Part shown: piece after piece, positions 5,787 to 14,247 of the stretch
How the letters are laid out: every line of letters starts with the position of its first letter
How positions within the stretch are numbered: position 1 is the stretch's first letter
Source: a virus
DNA: 43,801 nt
IMG/VR virus record: IMGVR_UViG_3300030106_005416
Location: 412 to 44,212 of that record
Direction: 5' to 3' (one strand)
Position numbers and translations under genes: made by a program
The notes under the pieces: generated by a model
Seen by the model: the letters and a program-made list of their open reading frames with translations, nothing else
Database searches by the model: none
What the model was told of the DNA's origin: nothing

Positions 5787-6398
5787 ATGGAAACTATTAA
5801 TTTATTTGTTGTTGAGCTAGAAAAAAAGATCAACGACACAATCACCACGGATGGTGGTTTAGAACTTTTTATCGACACGAGATTTGAAGGTAGTGAGTTC
5901 AAACACAGGATTACTGAAGGCCCTATAGTGTGTTCCCCATTGAGACACAACACTGGTGCCAAGAAAGGAGATACTCTGTATTTTCATCACTTAGTTGTGT
6001 TAAATGAGGGTCAAGGTTTAACTGGTCACAAAAACCACTACATGGTTCAGTATGACCCAAACCACACAATTAACAACCAGGCAATAGCATATAAGAGTGC
6101 AAAAAGTGGACACATATATAGTCTCGGCGGTTGGGCTCTTCTCTCGCCTGTTGAAGAAGGTCCTGATCCTGGGGAACAATCTGACCTTATCGAAGTGGTC
6201 AAGCTTACCGACACTCCTGTTCGCAAAGCTCGCGTTGCTTTTAACGCTCCTTGGATTGAAGAGCTTGGGCTCTCTGTTGGCGATGTGGTGGGCATTAAAA
6301 AGAACAGAGATTACGAGCTGACCATTGACGGCAATAAGTACTTTAGAGTTAGAGCTGAAGACATCCTTTATGTCGAAGAAGAAGTTTACAACGATTGA
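5787..6398 (+). CDS. Tandem GroES-like co-chaperonin
   Basis: The 203-aa product reads as two GroES-type beta-barrels in one chain. Lobe 1 (about 4-112) contains GGLELFIDT (23-31), GPIVCSP (45-51) and GAKKGDTLYFHH (57-68). Lobe 2 (about 113-198) begins GGWALLSPVEE and contains GLSVGDVVGIKKNRDYEL (161-178) and the GroES-like end YFRVRAEDILYVEE (185-198). Host GroES is a single barrel of about 97 aa. Phage examples such as T4 gp31 replace it to help GroEL fold the major capsid protein. A segment at about 124-146 (GPDPGEQSDLIEVVKLTDTP) is in the place of lobe 2's mobile loop. It starts just after the 5408 gene. Function in capsid folding with host GroEL is inferred. Confidence 0.75.
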   Translation: METINLFVVELEKKINDTITTDGGLELFIDTRFEGSEFKHRITEGPIVCSPLRHNTGAKKGDTLYFHHLVVLNEGQGLTGHKNHYMVQYDPNHTINNQAIAYKSAKSGHIYSLGGWALLSPVEEGPDPGEQSDLIEVVKLTDTPVRKARVAFNAPWIEELGLSVGDVVGIKKNRDYELTIDGNKYFRVRAEDILYVEEEVYND

Positions 6399-6660
6399 TG
6401 CCGCCGAGCGCCTTATGAAGTCGATGGAGGTTGCTATAGACAACATGATCGACGAAGTAAAAAAACCTGTTGATCCTGAGATCAACGGGAGCGCTCGAAA
6501 AGCAGAGCTTCAGTCTATTAAGCAGACTGCTACAGATTGTAAGGAACTGATCGTTGAAAGACAGCGATTAGAACAAATGATAAAAGACCTACAAACAAAT
6601 GGGGGAATCGAAGAAGCCAAAGACTACAGCGGAGGTTTTGCTGAGAGATACTCTAAATGA
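6370..6660 (+). CDS. Helical small protein before tRNAs; possible small terminase
   Basis: The start MSKKKFTTID at 6370 overlaps the end of the co-chaperonin gene by 29 bases; an upstream in-frame start would add 15 residues of low similarity. The 96-aa protein is almost all helical and charged, with a coiled-coil-like middle (KAELQSIKQTATDCKELIVE and on to MIKDLQ). It precedes the two tRNAs and the large terminase, the usual place of a small terminase. No helix-turn-helix is obvious, so the call remains open. A scaffolding or regulatory role cannot be excluded. Confidence 0.65.
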   Translation: MSKKKFTTIDAAERLMKSMEVAIDNMIDEVKKPVDPEINGSARKAELQSIKQTATDCKELIVERQRLEQMIKDLQTNGGIEEAKDYSGGFAERYSK

Positions 6661-6742
6661 TTGGAAAGAAATTGTGTACCAAAAAAACAAGATAGATTTT
6701 AAGTTCTGGGACGAATCCTGGAACAAGGAGTTTGAGGACTGA
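6599..6742 (+). CDS. Short overlapping ORF, 47 aa
   Basis: ATG at 6599 opens a frame inside the 3' end of the preceding gene and continues to TGA 6740-6742. It encodes MGESKKPKTTAEVLLRDTLN, then DWKEIVYQKNKIDF and a Trp-rich end (KFWDESWNKEFED). The mixed charge with evenly spaced aromatics looks like a real peptide, and it fills the gap before the tRNA genes. No family is recognised. Confidence 0.5.
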   Translation: MGESKKPKTTAEVLLRDTLNDWKEIVYQKNKIDFKFWDESWNKEFED

Positions 6743-6791
6743 GTTGTTGGTTTTCGTCAGGCGACCCTCTACGTATTACGGGTTTATCAAC

Positions 6792-6865
6792 TGGGGCGTA
6801 GTTCAGTTGGTTAGAGCGTCTGTCTTATACACAGGAAGTCGTGGGTTCAAGTCCCACCGCCCCAA
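6792..6865 (+). tRNA. tRNA-Ile (anticodon UAU)
   Basis: A 74-nt cloverleaf. Acceptor TGGGGCG pairs fully with CGCCCCA, with discriminator A65 of the 68xx block. The D stem is GTTC/GAGC, the anticodon stem TCTGT/ACAGG, and the loop C-T-TAT-A-C gives anticodon UAU (codon AUA). The T stem GTGGG/CCCAC encloses TTCAAGT. CCA is not encoded (CAA follows). Most bacteria read AUA with a lysidine-modified CAU anticodon, so a UAU isoleucine tRNA is unusual. Confidence 0.9.
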
Positions 6866-6873
6866 CAATTTAT

Positions 6874-6881
6874 TATATTTA
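6874..6881 (+). promoter_or_regulatory. TATATTTA -7 box, 4 nt before ATG, just after tRNA-Ile
   Basis: TATATTTAC starts 8 nt after the tRNA discriminator base and leaves 4 nt before ATG 6886, predicting a leaderless transcript that would continue through tRNA-Arg. Confidence 0.5.
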
Positions 6882-6885
6882 CAAC

Positions 6886-7113
6886 ATGAAAGTCAAAAAG
6901 CGAGACTACAAGAAGGAATATGCTAAGTATGGCAAAGGCGGAAAAGCCAAGCGATACAGAGCCGACTTGACTCGCATCAACCGCCGCAAAGGAAATGTCG
7001 GCAATGGTGATGGTCTCGACGAAGCCCACGTAGGGTCATCTGACAAAACACGACTTCAGCCTCAATCTAAAAACAGAGCTAACAACAGACCTAGGCTTAG
7101 ACGCAGTAGGTAA
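6886..7113 (+). CDS. Short Lys/Arg-rich protein (MKVKKRD opening)
   Basis: The start chosen is ATG 6886, placed by the promoter box at 6874; longer versions would read through the tRNA. The 75-aa product opens MKVKKRD, identical to the protein at 933. It continues with KYGKGGKAKRYRADLTRINR and a basic end (NNRPRLRRSR). The GKGGK element recurs in other proteins here (15013, 32788). It lies between the two tRNA genes. No function is recognised; nucleic-acid binding or packaging into the virion is a guess from charge. Confidence 0.75.
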   Translation: MKVKKRDYKKEYAKYGKGGKAKRYRADLTRINRRKGNVGNGDGLDEAHVGSSDKTRLQPQSKNRANNRPRLRRSR

Positions 7114-7120
7114 TCTGCAT

Positions 7121-7194
7121 GCGCTCGTAGCTCAGTTGGATAGAGCATCTGCCTTCTAAGCAGACGGTCACAGGTTCGAATCCTGTCGGGCGTA
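7121..7194 (+). tRNA. tRNA-Arg (anticodon UCU)
   Basis: A 74-nt cloverleaf. Acceptor GCGCTCG pairs with CGGGCGT, including G-U pairs at the first and fifth positions. The D stem is GCTC/GAGC, the anticodon stem TCTGC/GCAGA, and the loop CT-TCT-AA gives anticodon UCU (codon AGA). The T arm is ACAGG-TTCGAAT-CCTGT with discriminator A. CCA is not encoded. AGA is visibly common in the phage genes. Confidence 0.92.
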
Positions 7195-7208
7195 CTAAAT
7201 TTAATTCA

Positions 7209-7340
7209 ATGGCAAAGATACAAGTATCCACTTACAAGAAGAAGCGTGTTCGCCGAAAGGGTGTTCACGCTAAGACTAAGCAGTCTAAAAACAAGCAATC
7301 AAGAAATTACAAGAAGCCTTATGCTTCACAAGGTCGATAA
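7209..7340 (+). CDS. 43-aa very basic protein
   Basis: The ATG at 7209 encodes MAKIQVSTYKKKRVRRKGVH followed by a Lys/Asn/Ser-rich end (KNYKKP-type: RNYKKPYASQGR), stopping at 7338-7340, three bases before the next start. Almost half the residues are Lys or Arg, with no acidic residue. It resembles short proteins I recall just upstream of terminase genes in other marine phages, with no known role. Codons favour CGT and AAG, as in the terminase start. RNA or DNA binding is likely from composition alone. Confidence 0.7.
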   Translation: MAKIQVSTYKKKRVRRKGVHAKTKQSKNKQSRNYKKPYASQGR

Positions 7341-7342
7341 TT

Positions 7343-7528
7343 ATGGCAGATTACATTTGTTCTTGCAAGGAGAAGCACGAGGAATCAAGATCGGGAGTTT
7401 CAATTAGGTTTGGAGATGACGGAGCATACCACGATATCAAATGTCCCTGTGGTAAATACATGGAGCTAAAAAACCCTAAGTCTGGAATTGCTAGCTTCCG
7501 AAGCAACAGGTATGGACAAGTATTCTGA
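7343..7528 (+). CDS. Small zinc-ribbon protein upstream of terminase
   Basis: The 61-aa product has two CxC pairs, CSC at residues 6-8 and CPCG at 34-37, spaced like a small zinc ribbon. A beta-like segment lies between (GVSIRFGDDGAYHDIK). It overlaps the terminase start by 17 bases, so the two are probably coupled. Such mini zinc ribbons next to terL occur in other phages and might assist packaging or recognise DNA. I cannot assign a specific function. Confidence 0.75.
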   Translation: MADYICSCKEKHEESRSGVSIRFGDDGAYHDIKCPCGKYMELKNPKSGIASFRSNRYGQVF

Positions 7529-9623
7529 TGATCAGGATATTATCGCAATTTGCCCCCACGGTACAAAAGGAGAAGTTGTTCGGATTGGTGGGTTGGACAT
7601 TGCACTTCCCGCTCAGCCTCCCAAAAAAGAAATTGCAGGATATGGAAAGCCAGATGACCTGCAGCTGTGGGAAAGGGTTCCTATGCCTGAGGAGCTGTCT
7701 AGGATTAAGAGTATGGATGAGTGGGCCGAAATGCCTCGGGAGTTCAGGCAGAAGTTTTCTCCGTATATCGAAGAGGAATTTCGCCGTCGGCGTGAAGGTT
7801 TTTGGTTTTACAACGGGGGTGTCCCTACATATATTACGGGTAGGCACTACATGATGCTCCAATGGACTCGGATGGATATAGGATATCCGAGCTTCCTTTT
7901 GTTCCAAAGAGATATTTTTTTACATTTGTCTGCGTGTGAGGCGGACCCCCGATGTATCGGGCAGTTATATACCAAGTGCAGGCGGAGCGGATACACTAAC
8001 ATCTGCTCTGCCGTATTGCTTGACGAAGCCACGCAAGTTAAAGACAAGCTTTTGGGAATACAGTCAAAGACTGGTAAGGACGCCCAAGAGAATATATTCA
8101 TGAAGAAGGTCGTGCAGATGTTCAGGTACTACCCCTTCTTCTTCAAACCAATTCAAGATGGAACGACCAATCCGCGCATGGAGCTGGCTTTTCGCGAGCC
8201 GAGTAAGAGAATCACGAAGAATAATAAGACTACGCAGAAGGGCGAGGCTCTTAATACGGTAATCAACTGGAAGAATACCACAAACAACGCTTACGACGGT
8301 GAAAAGCTTCACCTGTTGTACCTCGATGAGGCTGGCAAGTGGGAGAAACCTACAGATATTCGTGACGCTTGGAGGATTCAGCGCACATGCCTTATTGTGG
8401 GTAGAAAGATTGTAGGGAAGGCTATGGTGGGATCTACTGTAAACCCCATGGACAAGGGAGGTAAAGAGTACAAGGATTTGTGGAGGGATTCTGATCCAGA
8501 GGAACGAAACAAAAACGGCAGAACGAGAAGCGGCCTCTATAGGCTTTTCATACCAGCCTATGAATCCTTAGAGGGGTTCTTTGATAAGCACGGAAGCCCT
8601 GTTGTACATGATCCAGACCATGTCGTTGATGGACTGGACGGGGAGGATGTTGTGTTTGGCGCAAAGACTTACCTAAAAAATGAAAGGGAAAATCTCAAGA
8701 ACGATGCCTCAGAGCTTAACGAGGTTGTAAGACAATTTCCTTTTACAGAAGACGAGGCATTCAGAGATAGTATAGATGGTAGCGTTTTTAACGTCGGTAA
8801 AATATACGAGCAGATACAGTACAACGACGATCTTTTTCCTAATCCCATTGTGAGGGGAAACTTTGTTTGGAAAGATGGGATTCAAGATTCCGAAGTTGTG
8901 TTTACGCCTGATGCAAGAGGCAGGTTTAAGGTTTCCTGGATGCCTCCTGTTGAACTTAGAAATCAGAAAAAGTACGAAGGGAATAAAAAGATAGCACCGA
9001 ATGCAGAGCTGGGGGTAGGCGGGGTTGACTCCTATGACCTTGACGCCACCGTCGATGGACGGGGGTCAAAGGGAGCGCTACACCTTTACAATAAGTTTCA
9101 CATGGAGCACCCATCTAACATGTTTGTGTTGGAGTATGCGTCCCGTCCACCTTTGGCTAAAATATTCTATGAAGACTGTCTGATGGCAGCTGTGTTTTAT
9201 GGATACCCACTGTTAATTGAAAACAATAAGTATGGTATTGCAAGACACTTTGAATCAAGAGGTTATGATGGATACTTAATGGAAAGGCCTCGACACACTA
9301 TGGCTGCAAACTCTAAGGTAAACGTAAAGACCAAAGGCATACCTTCTAACTCACAAGATGTAATACAAGCTCATGCACATGCCATTGAAGCATACATACA
9401 TGACCATGTTGGGGTCAACAGAGAGACAGGGGATTATGGGAAAATGTATTTTAACAACACTCTTGAAGATTGGATTGGCTTCAAGATCAACGATCGTACT
9501 AAGTTTGACCTTACAATTAGCTCTGGCCTTTGCCTTCTTGCTGCGCAAAAGGTTAAAGTAAAAAAGAAGAAATCTAATTTTGATGAGAAGCGGTTTTTTC
9601 GCACATATAAGGTACGCGGATGA
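7512..9623 (+). CDS. terL: Terminase large subunit
   Basis: Packaging motor ATPase and nuclease, 703 aa from ATG 7512, chosen because the eight upstream residues only duplicate the overlapping gene. The N-terminal ATPase has a deviant Walker A-like loop TKCRRSGYT (154-162) and a Walker B LLYLDEAG (about 268-275). The C-terminal RNase H-like nuclease starts at GGVDSYDLDAT, with Asp506 and Asp509. It ends with a conserved acidic/aromatic region (LEDWIGFKI). In known terminases these domains translocate and cut the concatemer at the portal. The portal gene follows 30 bases downstream with its own promoter. The Arg-rich, Gly-poor Walker A is typical of some large terminases rather than a defect. 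Confidence 0.92.
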   Translation: MDKYSDDQDIIAICPHGTKGEVVRIGGLDIALPAQPPKKEIAGYGKPDDLQLWERVPMPEELSRIKSMDEWAEMPREFRQKFSPYIEEEFRRRREGFWFYNGGVPTYITGRHYMMLQWTRMDIGYPSFLLFQRDIFLHLSACEADPRCIGQLYTKCRRSGYTNICSAVLLDEATQVKDKLLGIQSKTGKDAQENIFMKKVVQMFRYYPFFFKPIQDGTTNPRMELAFREPSKRITKNNKTTQKGEALNTVINWKNTTNNAYDGEKLHLLYLDEAGKWEKPTDIRDAWRIQRTCLIVGRKIVGKAMVGSTVNPMDKGGKEYKDLWRDSDPEERNKNGRTRSGLYRLFIPAYESLEGFFDKHGSPVVHDPDHVVDGLDGEDVVFGAKTYLKNERENLKNDASELNEVVRQFPFTEDEAFRDSIDGSVFNVGKIYEQIQYNDDLFPNPIVRGNFVWKDGIQDSEVVFTPDARGRFKVSWMPPVELRNQKKYEGNKKIAPNAELGVGGVDSYDLDATVDGRGSKGALHLYNKFHMEHPSNMFVLEYASRPPLAKIFYEDCLMAAVFYGYPLLIENNKYGIARHFESRGYDGYLMERPRHTMAANSKVNVKTKGIPSNSQDVIQAHAHAIEAYIHDHVGVNRETGDYGKMYFNNTLEDWIGFKINDRTKFDLTISSGLCLLAAQKVKVKKKKSNFDEKRFFRTYKVRG

Positions 9624-9628
9624 TTTGC

Positions 9629-9636
9629 TATATTTG
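9629..9636 (+). promoter_or_regulatory. TATATTTG -7 box for portal operon
   Basis: TATATTTGC lies 17 nt before ATG 9654 and 5 bases after the terminase stop. No TTG -33 is evident. It would drive portal and the coupled fibre genes to 14234. Confidence 0.55.
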
Positions 9637-9653
9637 CGGTAAATCACTTGTAG

Positions 9654-12080
9654 ATGTATAGCAGTCAAAAGCCGTCCTCTGGATTTCCAAACCCTCTTGC
9701 TGATGCTTCAGAAAAGCATAGCAAAAAATACGGTTTGCGATATGCGAAAGCTATTGAGGGTCAGTGGGGTAAAATGTCCGATAAAAATTCTATGCACGGA
9801 AGTAGAAACGGAACATTTAAAAGAAATAGAACTTACGCAAACGGAACTCAGGACACAAGCATATACAAACAACTTCTTACTTCTCTTAATCCCAATGGAG
9901 GCGAAGGTAGTCTTTTGAATCTAGACTACACCCCAGTTCCAATATTGCCCAAGTTTGTAAGAATTGTTGTAAATAAAATATTGTCTAGAAATCCGTATCC
10001 AAATCTTGAGGCGGTTGATCCTTTGTCTTCATCTGAGAAAAACAAACAGAAGCAAAGAATAAGGACGCAAGTAGCAATAAAGAAAGAACTTCAAGAGTTA
10101 AAAAGCGAAACTGGAGGCCTTGAGTTGGATATAAATCCAGATCAACTTCCAGATACTCTTGAGGAAGCAGAAATCTTCTTGGATACCAACATAAAGACTG
10201 ATGCCGAAGTAGCTGCTCAAGTGGCTACTAACATGACTCTTTCCTGGTGCAACTTTAATGACAGTGTCTACAGACGGTGTGTAAATGATTTGGCTGCCAT
10301 AGGCATCGCTGTAACAAAAAGAAGCAACGATCCAAACTACGGGATAAAGGTCGACTATATAGATCCACTGAACTTTGTACACAGCTACACTGAAGATCCG
10401 TTTTTTGAAGACGTAATCTATGCTGGACACGTAAAGGAAATAACTATATCAGAGCTCAAGAGAATATCTAGAGACGAGTTTACAGAAGAGGATATAAGAA
10501 AAATAATGAAGGTTGCCTCTAAGAAAAGAGGTAACTACGACCCTACGGGTTATAGCATTGACAACAAAACAAACAAAGAGGCGTATTCAGAATACATGGT
10601 TCAAATCCTTGATTTTGAATTTATATCGGTTGATTGCATGTTCTTCGAAGAAAAGCAAAACAGACATGGTAATGTAGGTTTCTTTAATCAAGGCTTTCAG
10701 TACAAGGAGAGATCTGGATCTGTATTTGAGAGAAAGTCCCACAAGATGGAGATGGAGATGCTCTACGGGGGCTCATACATAATGGGGACGGACATAGTCT
10801 TCAACTATGGGCTTGTTGCTAATGTGCCTAAAAATGTGCATGACATATCTAGGTGCAGGTTGTCCTACGCTCCAGTTGCGACAAACCTGAACAACAACAT
10901 GCCAAAGTCTATGGTTGATAGCTGCATAGGTTTTGCAGATATGCTTCAGATTACCCATCTCAAGCTTCAGCAAGCCATTGCAAAAGCAAAGCCAGACGGA
11001 CTGATCATAGATATTGAAGGACTTGAAAATGTTCAGCTAGGAAAAGGTGGGGATCTTCAGCCGCTTGATCTGCACGACATATACGAACAGACTGGAGTGT
11101 TTTACTACAGAAGTAAGAACCCAGAGGGTGGATTCCAAAACCCACCAGTAAGAGAGATAGGCAACTCTATAAGAAATATCAACGAGCTTATAGGTCTATA
11201 CAATCACTACCTAAGACTTATTAGAGATACCACAGGTATTAATGAGGCCATGGATGCTAGCTCTCCAAAAGGAGATGCTTTGGTTGGAGTTAGACAGCAA
11301 GCAATAGCTGCAGGGAATAACGCCATATATGATATTACAAATGCCTCTTTGGTTTTGTATAAAAAGGTTTGTCAGGATATCGTAAAGTGTATTCAGATTA
11401 TACCTCCTGAATCTGTTCTCATGTCTATTTATGAAAATGCTATAGGACAAGAGAACATGAGCGTTTTGAGTTCCTTCAGCAATCTGCCAATGTACAACTT
11501 TGGAGTTCAAGTGCAGAAAGAAATGGAAGACGAAGAGAGAGCTTTCTTAGAGCAAAACATACAAGTTGCTCTAAACCAAAAAGAAATTGATTTAGAGGAC
11601 GCTATAGCTGTCAGAGATCTAAAAGACATCAACCAAGCTGAGAGACTTCTTATTGTGAGAAGACAGAAGCGAATGAAAAAGATGCAAGATATGGCTCAGC
11701 AAAATTCTCAAATGCAAGCTCAGCAGCAGGCTCAAGCCGCTCAGGTTGCTAGTCAAGGCAGGATGCAAGAGATGCAAATGGAAGCTCAGCTTAAGTCTCA
11801 AGAGCTCCAACTGAAAACACAATTAGAATCTCAGCTAGAGCAGGTAAAGCATCAGTTTAGAAAAGAGATAGAAATGATTAGAGCTCAAGCCACACTTGGA
11901 TTCAGAACTGAAGAGCAAGAGTTCAAAGAAAAGCTTGAGGTTTTGAAAGAAGATAGAAAAGACGAAAGGGTAGATAAGCAGGCGTCAAAACAATCAAAGC
12001 TTATCTCACAGAGAAAGGGAGAGCGAGGAGAAATTGAAGAGGCTCCAGAGCAAACAAATATCACTGAACTCATACAGTAA
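9654..12080 (+). CDS. Portal protein
   Basis: The 808-aa protein follows the terminase and has the layout of a podovirus-type portal. It has a charged N-terminal clip and wing region and a long central body with conserved-looking segments (LRLIRDTTGINEAMDASSPK near 520-540, then GDALVGVRQQAIAAGNNAIY). From residue 674 it has a Gln/Met-rich coiled coil (MKKMQDMAQQNSQMQAQQQA and on) to a Lys/Arg/Glu tail. Portals form the dodecameric DNA gate at the capsid vertex. The unusual part is the long Q/M/K-rich C-terminal coiled coil (about 130 aa), which could line the barrel or contact packaged proteins. The stop overlaps the next start by one base. Confidence 0.85.
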   Translation: MYSSQKPSSGFPNPLADASEKHSKKYGLRYAKAIEGQWGKMSDKNSMHGSRNGTFKRNRTYANGTQDTSIYKQLLTSLNPNGGEGSLLNLDYTPVPILPKFVRIVVNKILSRNPYPNLEAVDPLSSSEKNKQKQRIRTQVAIKKELQELKSETGGLELDINPDQLPDTLEEAEIFLDTNIKTDAEVAAQVATNMTLSWCNFNDSVYRRCVNDLAAIGIAVTKRSNDPNYGIKVDYIDPLNFVHSYTEDPFFEDVIYAGHVKEITISELKRISRDEFTEEDIRKIMKVASKKRGNYDPTGYSIDNKTNKEAYSEYMVQILDFEFISVDCMFFEEKQNRHGNVGFFNQGFQYKERSGSVFERKSHKMEMEMLYGGSYIMGTDIVFNYGLVANVPKNVHDISRCRLSYAPVATNLNNNMPKSMVDSCIGFADMLQITHLKLQQAIAKAKPDGLIIDIEGLENVQLGKGGDLQPLDLHDIYEQTGVFYYRSKNPEGGFQNPPVREIGNSIRNINELIGLYNHYLRLIRDTTGINEAMDASSPKGDALVGVRQQAIAAGNNAIYDITNASLVLYKKVCQDIVKCIQIIPPESVLMSIYENAIGQENMSVLSSFSNLPMYNFGVQVQKEMEDEERAFLEQNIQVALNQKEIDLEDAIAVRDLKDINQAERLLIVRRQKRMKKMQDMAQQNSQMQAQQQAQAAQVASQGRMQEMQMEAQLKSQELQLKTQLESQLEQVKHQFRKEIEMIRAQATLGFRTEEQEFKEKLEVLKEDRKDERVDKQASKQSKLISQRKGERGEIEEAPEQTNITELIQ

Positions 12081-12505
12081 TGGCAAGCAAAGTAAACTTA
12101 GATATTTCAGAAAAACTGAATATTACTTGTAGAAGGGGTGATACATTTACCCTCACCCTGAATTTAAAAGACTCTTCTGGAACGGCTATAACTTTAGCCA
12201 CTAGTGGTCATGAGTTTTTGATGCAAGTAAGGGGGGCTAAAAATACAAGGTCAAAAACCAGGCCTTTAATCATGGGGACTGCATCTAAGGGCAGGTCTGC
12301 AGAGAAAGACGGTGAAACAACAAACTTTACTTTTTCTACAGACGATAGTGGAAATGTAACAATAAGTGCAGCAGACTCTGTCATGAGAAGGGTTCCTGCT
12401 GGCAGATACGTTTATGACATCCAACAAATAGTCAACGAGGTTACTACGACCATACTTGAGGGTGTGTTTATCGTCAATGACGACGTGTCAAAAATAAACG
12501 AGTAA
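12080..12505 (+). CDS. Small beta-sandwich protein, fibre-attachment type
   Basis: The 141-aa product is beta-rich, with an N-terminal [20 protein letters not shown] pattern and a C-terminal GRYVYDIQQ...[10 protein letters not shown] pattern. This order is seen in phage fibre/baseplate N-terminal domains (BppU-like: a low-complexity Ig-like domain that sets the input range of a fibre). It overlaps portal and the collagen-like gene by one base each (TAATG), so all three are coupled. It probably links the fibres to the head or neck. The family name is a resemblance only. Confidence 0.6.
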   Translation: MASKVNLDISEKLNITCRRGDTFTLTLNLKDSSGTAITLATSGHEFLMQVRGAKNTRSKTRPLIMGTASKGRSAEKDGETTNFTFSTDDSGNVTISAADSVMRRVPAGRYVYDIQQIVNEVTTTILEGVFIVNDDVSKINE

Positions 12506-13560
12506 TGTCAATTACCGTTACAGAGTCTGCTGGGAACACATTGTCTGTTACTGTTTCTGACGGAACAACCACTACATTTAGTACTACTGAAAGCTCTATA
12601 TCTGTATCTAACCCATCTGCTTCATCTATAGAGGTTTTAGGGAAGGGGCCCAAGGGCGACAAGGGTGATACTGGAGCTCAGGGAGCTACTGGAGCGCAAG
12701 GACCTGCAGGTGCTACAGGTGCCACGGGAGCTACTGGAGCCACGGGAGCCACAGGCGCTACTGGCGCTCAAGGACCTACTGGAGCACAAGGGCCTGCTGG
12801 ATCTGATGGTACATCACCAAATGCGTTTACCACTATCTCTGTTGCTGGTCAAGATAATGTTGTGGCTGATGCAACTGATGATACACTAACTATTGCCGCA
12901 GGATCTAACGTTACTGTAACAACCAATGCTTCAAGTGACACTGTAACTATAGCGTCGTCAGACACTAATACTCAGTTAAGTACAGAAGAAGTTCAGGATA
13001 TTGTGGGTGCTATGTTTAGTGGCAATACTGAAACTAGAATCGCTGCCACTTATGAAGATTCTGATGGCACTATTGATCTTGTTGTTGACGCTATACCTGT
13101 AGACCTTACTAGTGCAGGCACGGGCACGATTGAGCAGAGCAACATTAGGGACAGAAAATTTACAGTAACCAGCAACACAGATGGAGATCATCGTGGTGAC
13201 ATAGTATATATAGGAGGCACTACCTCTATGACCACTGGCGCTTTGTACCATTTTAAATCTGATGGAACATGGGAGCTTGCTGATGCTGATTCAGCTTCTA
13301 CTTGCGATGGGCTGCTTGGCATAGCTCTTGGTGCAGCATCAGATACAAATGGAGTTCTTCTTCGTGGTATGGTTACTATTGATCACGATCCAGGCGCAGT
13401 TGGAGATGTATTATTTGTTTCTACAACAGCTGGGGATATCACTGCTACCGCACCATCTGGTAATGGAGATATTGTAAGGATTGTTGGGTATTGTCTTGAC
13501 GCATCTAATGGTCAGATCTGGTTCAATCCAGATGGAGCATTTGTGGAGGTTAGTGCGTAA
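12505..13560 (+). CDS. Collagen-like fibre protein
   Basis: A 351-aa fibre in three parts. Residues 1-47 are a Thr/Ser/Val-rich beta segment. Residues 48-101 are 18 uninterrupted Gly-x-y triplets ([12 protein letters not shown], then six GAT in a row, ending GPAGSDG), predicting a collagen-like triple helix. Residues 102-351 form a beta-rich C-terminal region with a globular end ([20 protein letters not shown] to DGAFVEVSA) that may trimerise the fibre and bind a receptor. Phage collagen-like proteins are usually neck or head fibres. It lies between the attachment-like gene (12080) and another tail-fibre candidate (13560). Confidence 0.82.
   Translation: MSITVTESAGNTLSVTVSDGTTTTFSTTESSISVSNPSASSIEVLGKGPKGDKGDTGAQGATGAQGPAGATGATGATGATGATGATGAQGPTGAQGPAGSDGTSPNAFTTISVAGQDNVVADATDDTLTIAAGSNVTVTTNASSDTVTIASSDTNTQLSTEEVQDIVGAMFSGNTETRIAATYEDSDGTIDLVVDAIPVDLTSAGTGTIEQSNIRDRKFTVTSNTDGDHRGDIVYIGGTTSMTTGALYHFKSDGTWELADADSASTCDGLLGIALGAASDTNGVLLRGMVTIDHDPGAVGDVLFVSTTAGDITATAPSGNGDIVRIVGYCLDASNGQIWFNPDGAFVEVSA
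12646..12807 (+). repeat. Gly-x-y coding repeat (collagen-like)
   Basis: Eighteen consecutive 9-base units encode Gly-x-y. Six Gly-Ala-Thr units in tandem use varied codons (GGT, GGA, GGC, GCT, GCC), so the DNA is less repetitive than the protein. This argues for selection on the protein. Confidence 0.85.
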
Positions 13561-14234
13561 TGCCAACCATTAACGCAAATAGGGTGGCTAGCGCCATAGG
13601 TTTTGGAAGCTCTTCTTTTACTACGGCTCGTGAGGGTAATGCTGAAAGTGTTTCTGATAATCCATCTAACGCTGATGCAAATGCTATCAACCATTTTTTC
13701 TCTTCAGGCAGAGGGGGTGGAACCCACAAGATTAGAAGAGTATTCATTCATTTCGATGTAAGCAGCGTATCATCAACACCTCAAGATGCGTCTATAAATA
13801 TTGCAGGACATAGCCAGACTAATGCAGATATCATAGTTGTCAAAAGCAACGCAATGAGCGCTGATGGGAGTACTGCTTTAGCAGCATCAGAATTTTTTTC
13901 TAGCGTAGCGTATAACTTCCCATTCTCATCAGAGATTACCTCTTGGAGCACAGGGTCAAATAGTATACCCTTAAATTCAGATGGTCTTAATCACATAGGT
14001 TCTAATAATAACCTTACGGTAGCCATCATAGAACATGATTCTGATTTTCAAAATACAGCCAATACTAGCGGCACTGTTTCTTCTGGAATTAATTTTGGCA
14101 CTACCATAACATTGACATATACTGAGGCCCCTTCTGGATACGGCCATAAGGTTAGCGGTGTAGCTTCTGGAAGCGTTGGGAGAGTCAACACAGTGACCAC
14201 AGCAAGTATTGGAAAAGTCAATACAGTCGATTGA
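13560..14234 (+). CDS. Probable fibre or receptor-binding protein, jelly-roll-like
   Basis: The 224-aa protein contains HKIRRVFIHFDVSSVSSTPQDA (about 56-77), followed by ASINIAGHS. This is the R-x-x-[VL]-x-F-D-[VL]-S-x-[VI] signature of a carbohydrate-binding jelly roll as found in some phage and bacterial surface proteins. The C-terminus carries a near-repeat, SGSVGRVNTV and then ASIGKVNTV, separated by three residues, a short motif that may lock fibre ends. It overlaps the preceding fibre gene by one base. Host-surface binding is inferred from this pattern and the neighbouring fibres. Confidence 0.55.
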   Translation: MPTINANRVASAIGFGSSSFTTAREGNAESVSDNPSNADANAINHFFSSGRGGGTHKIRRVFIHFDVSSVSSTPQDASINIAGHSQTNADIIVVKSNAMSADGSTALAASEFFSSVAYNFPFSSEITSWSTGSNSIPLNSDGLNHIGSNNNLTVAIIEHDSDFQNTANTSGTVSSGINFGTTITLTYTEAPSGYGHKVSGVASGSVGRVNTVTTASIGKVNTVD

Positions 14235-14235
14235 T

Positions 14236-14243
14236 TATATTTG
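14236..14243 (+). promoter_or_regulatory. TATATTTG -7 box, 4 nt before ATG
   Basis: TATATTTGC is followed by ATT and then ATG 14248. It places the start of the basic-protein operon there rather than at the in-frame start 39 bases upstream. Confidence 0.6.
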
Positions 14244-14247
14244 CATT

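Noticed and set aside
6841-6885. Longer start for the 6886 protein
   Set aside because: An upstream frame start at 6841 would translate through the tRNA-Ile gene, and the promoter box at 6874 with a 4-nt gap supports ATG 6886.
9620-9646. Weak inverted repeat around the portal promoter (GATTT / AAATC)
   Set aside because: Only five bases pair and no T-run follows, so it is not called a terminator or operator.
12646-12807. CRISPR or tandem DNA repeat
   Set aside because: The repeat is in protein Gly-x-y triplets with varied codons, so it is a collagen-like coding repeat, not an array.
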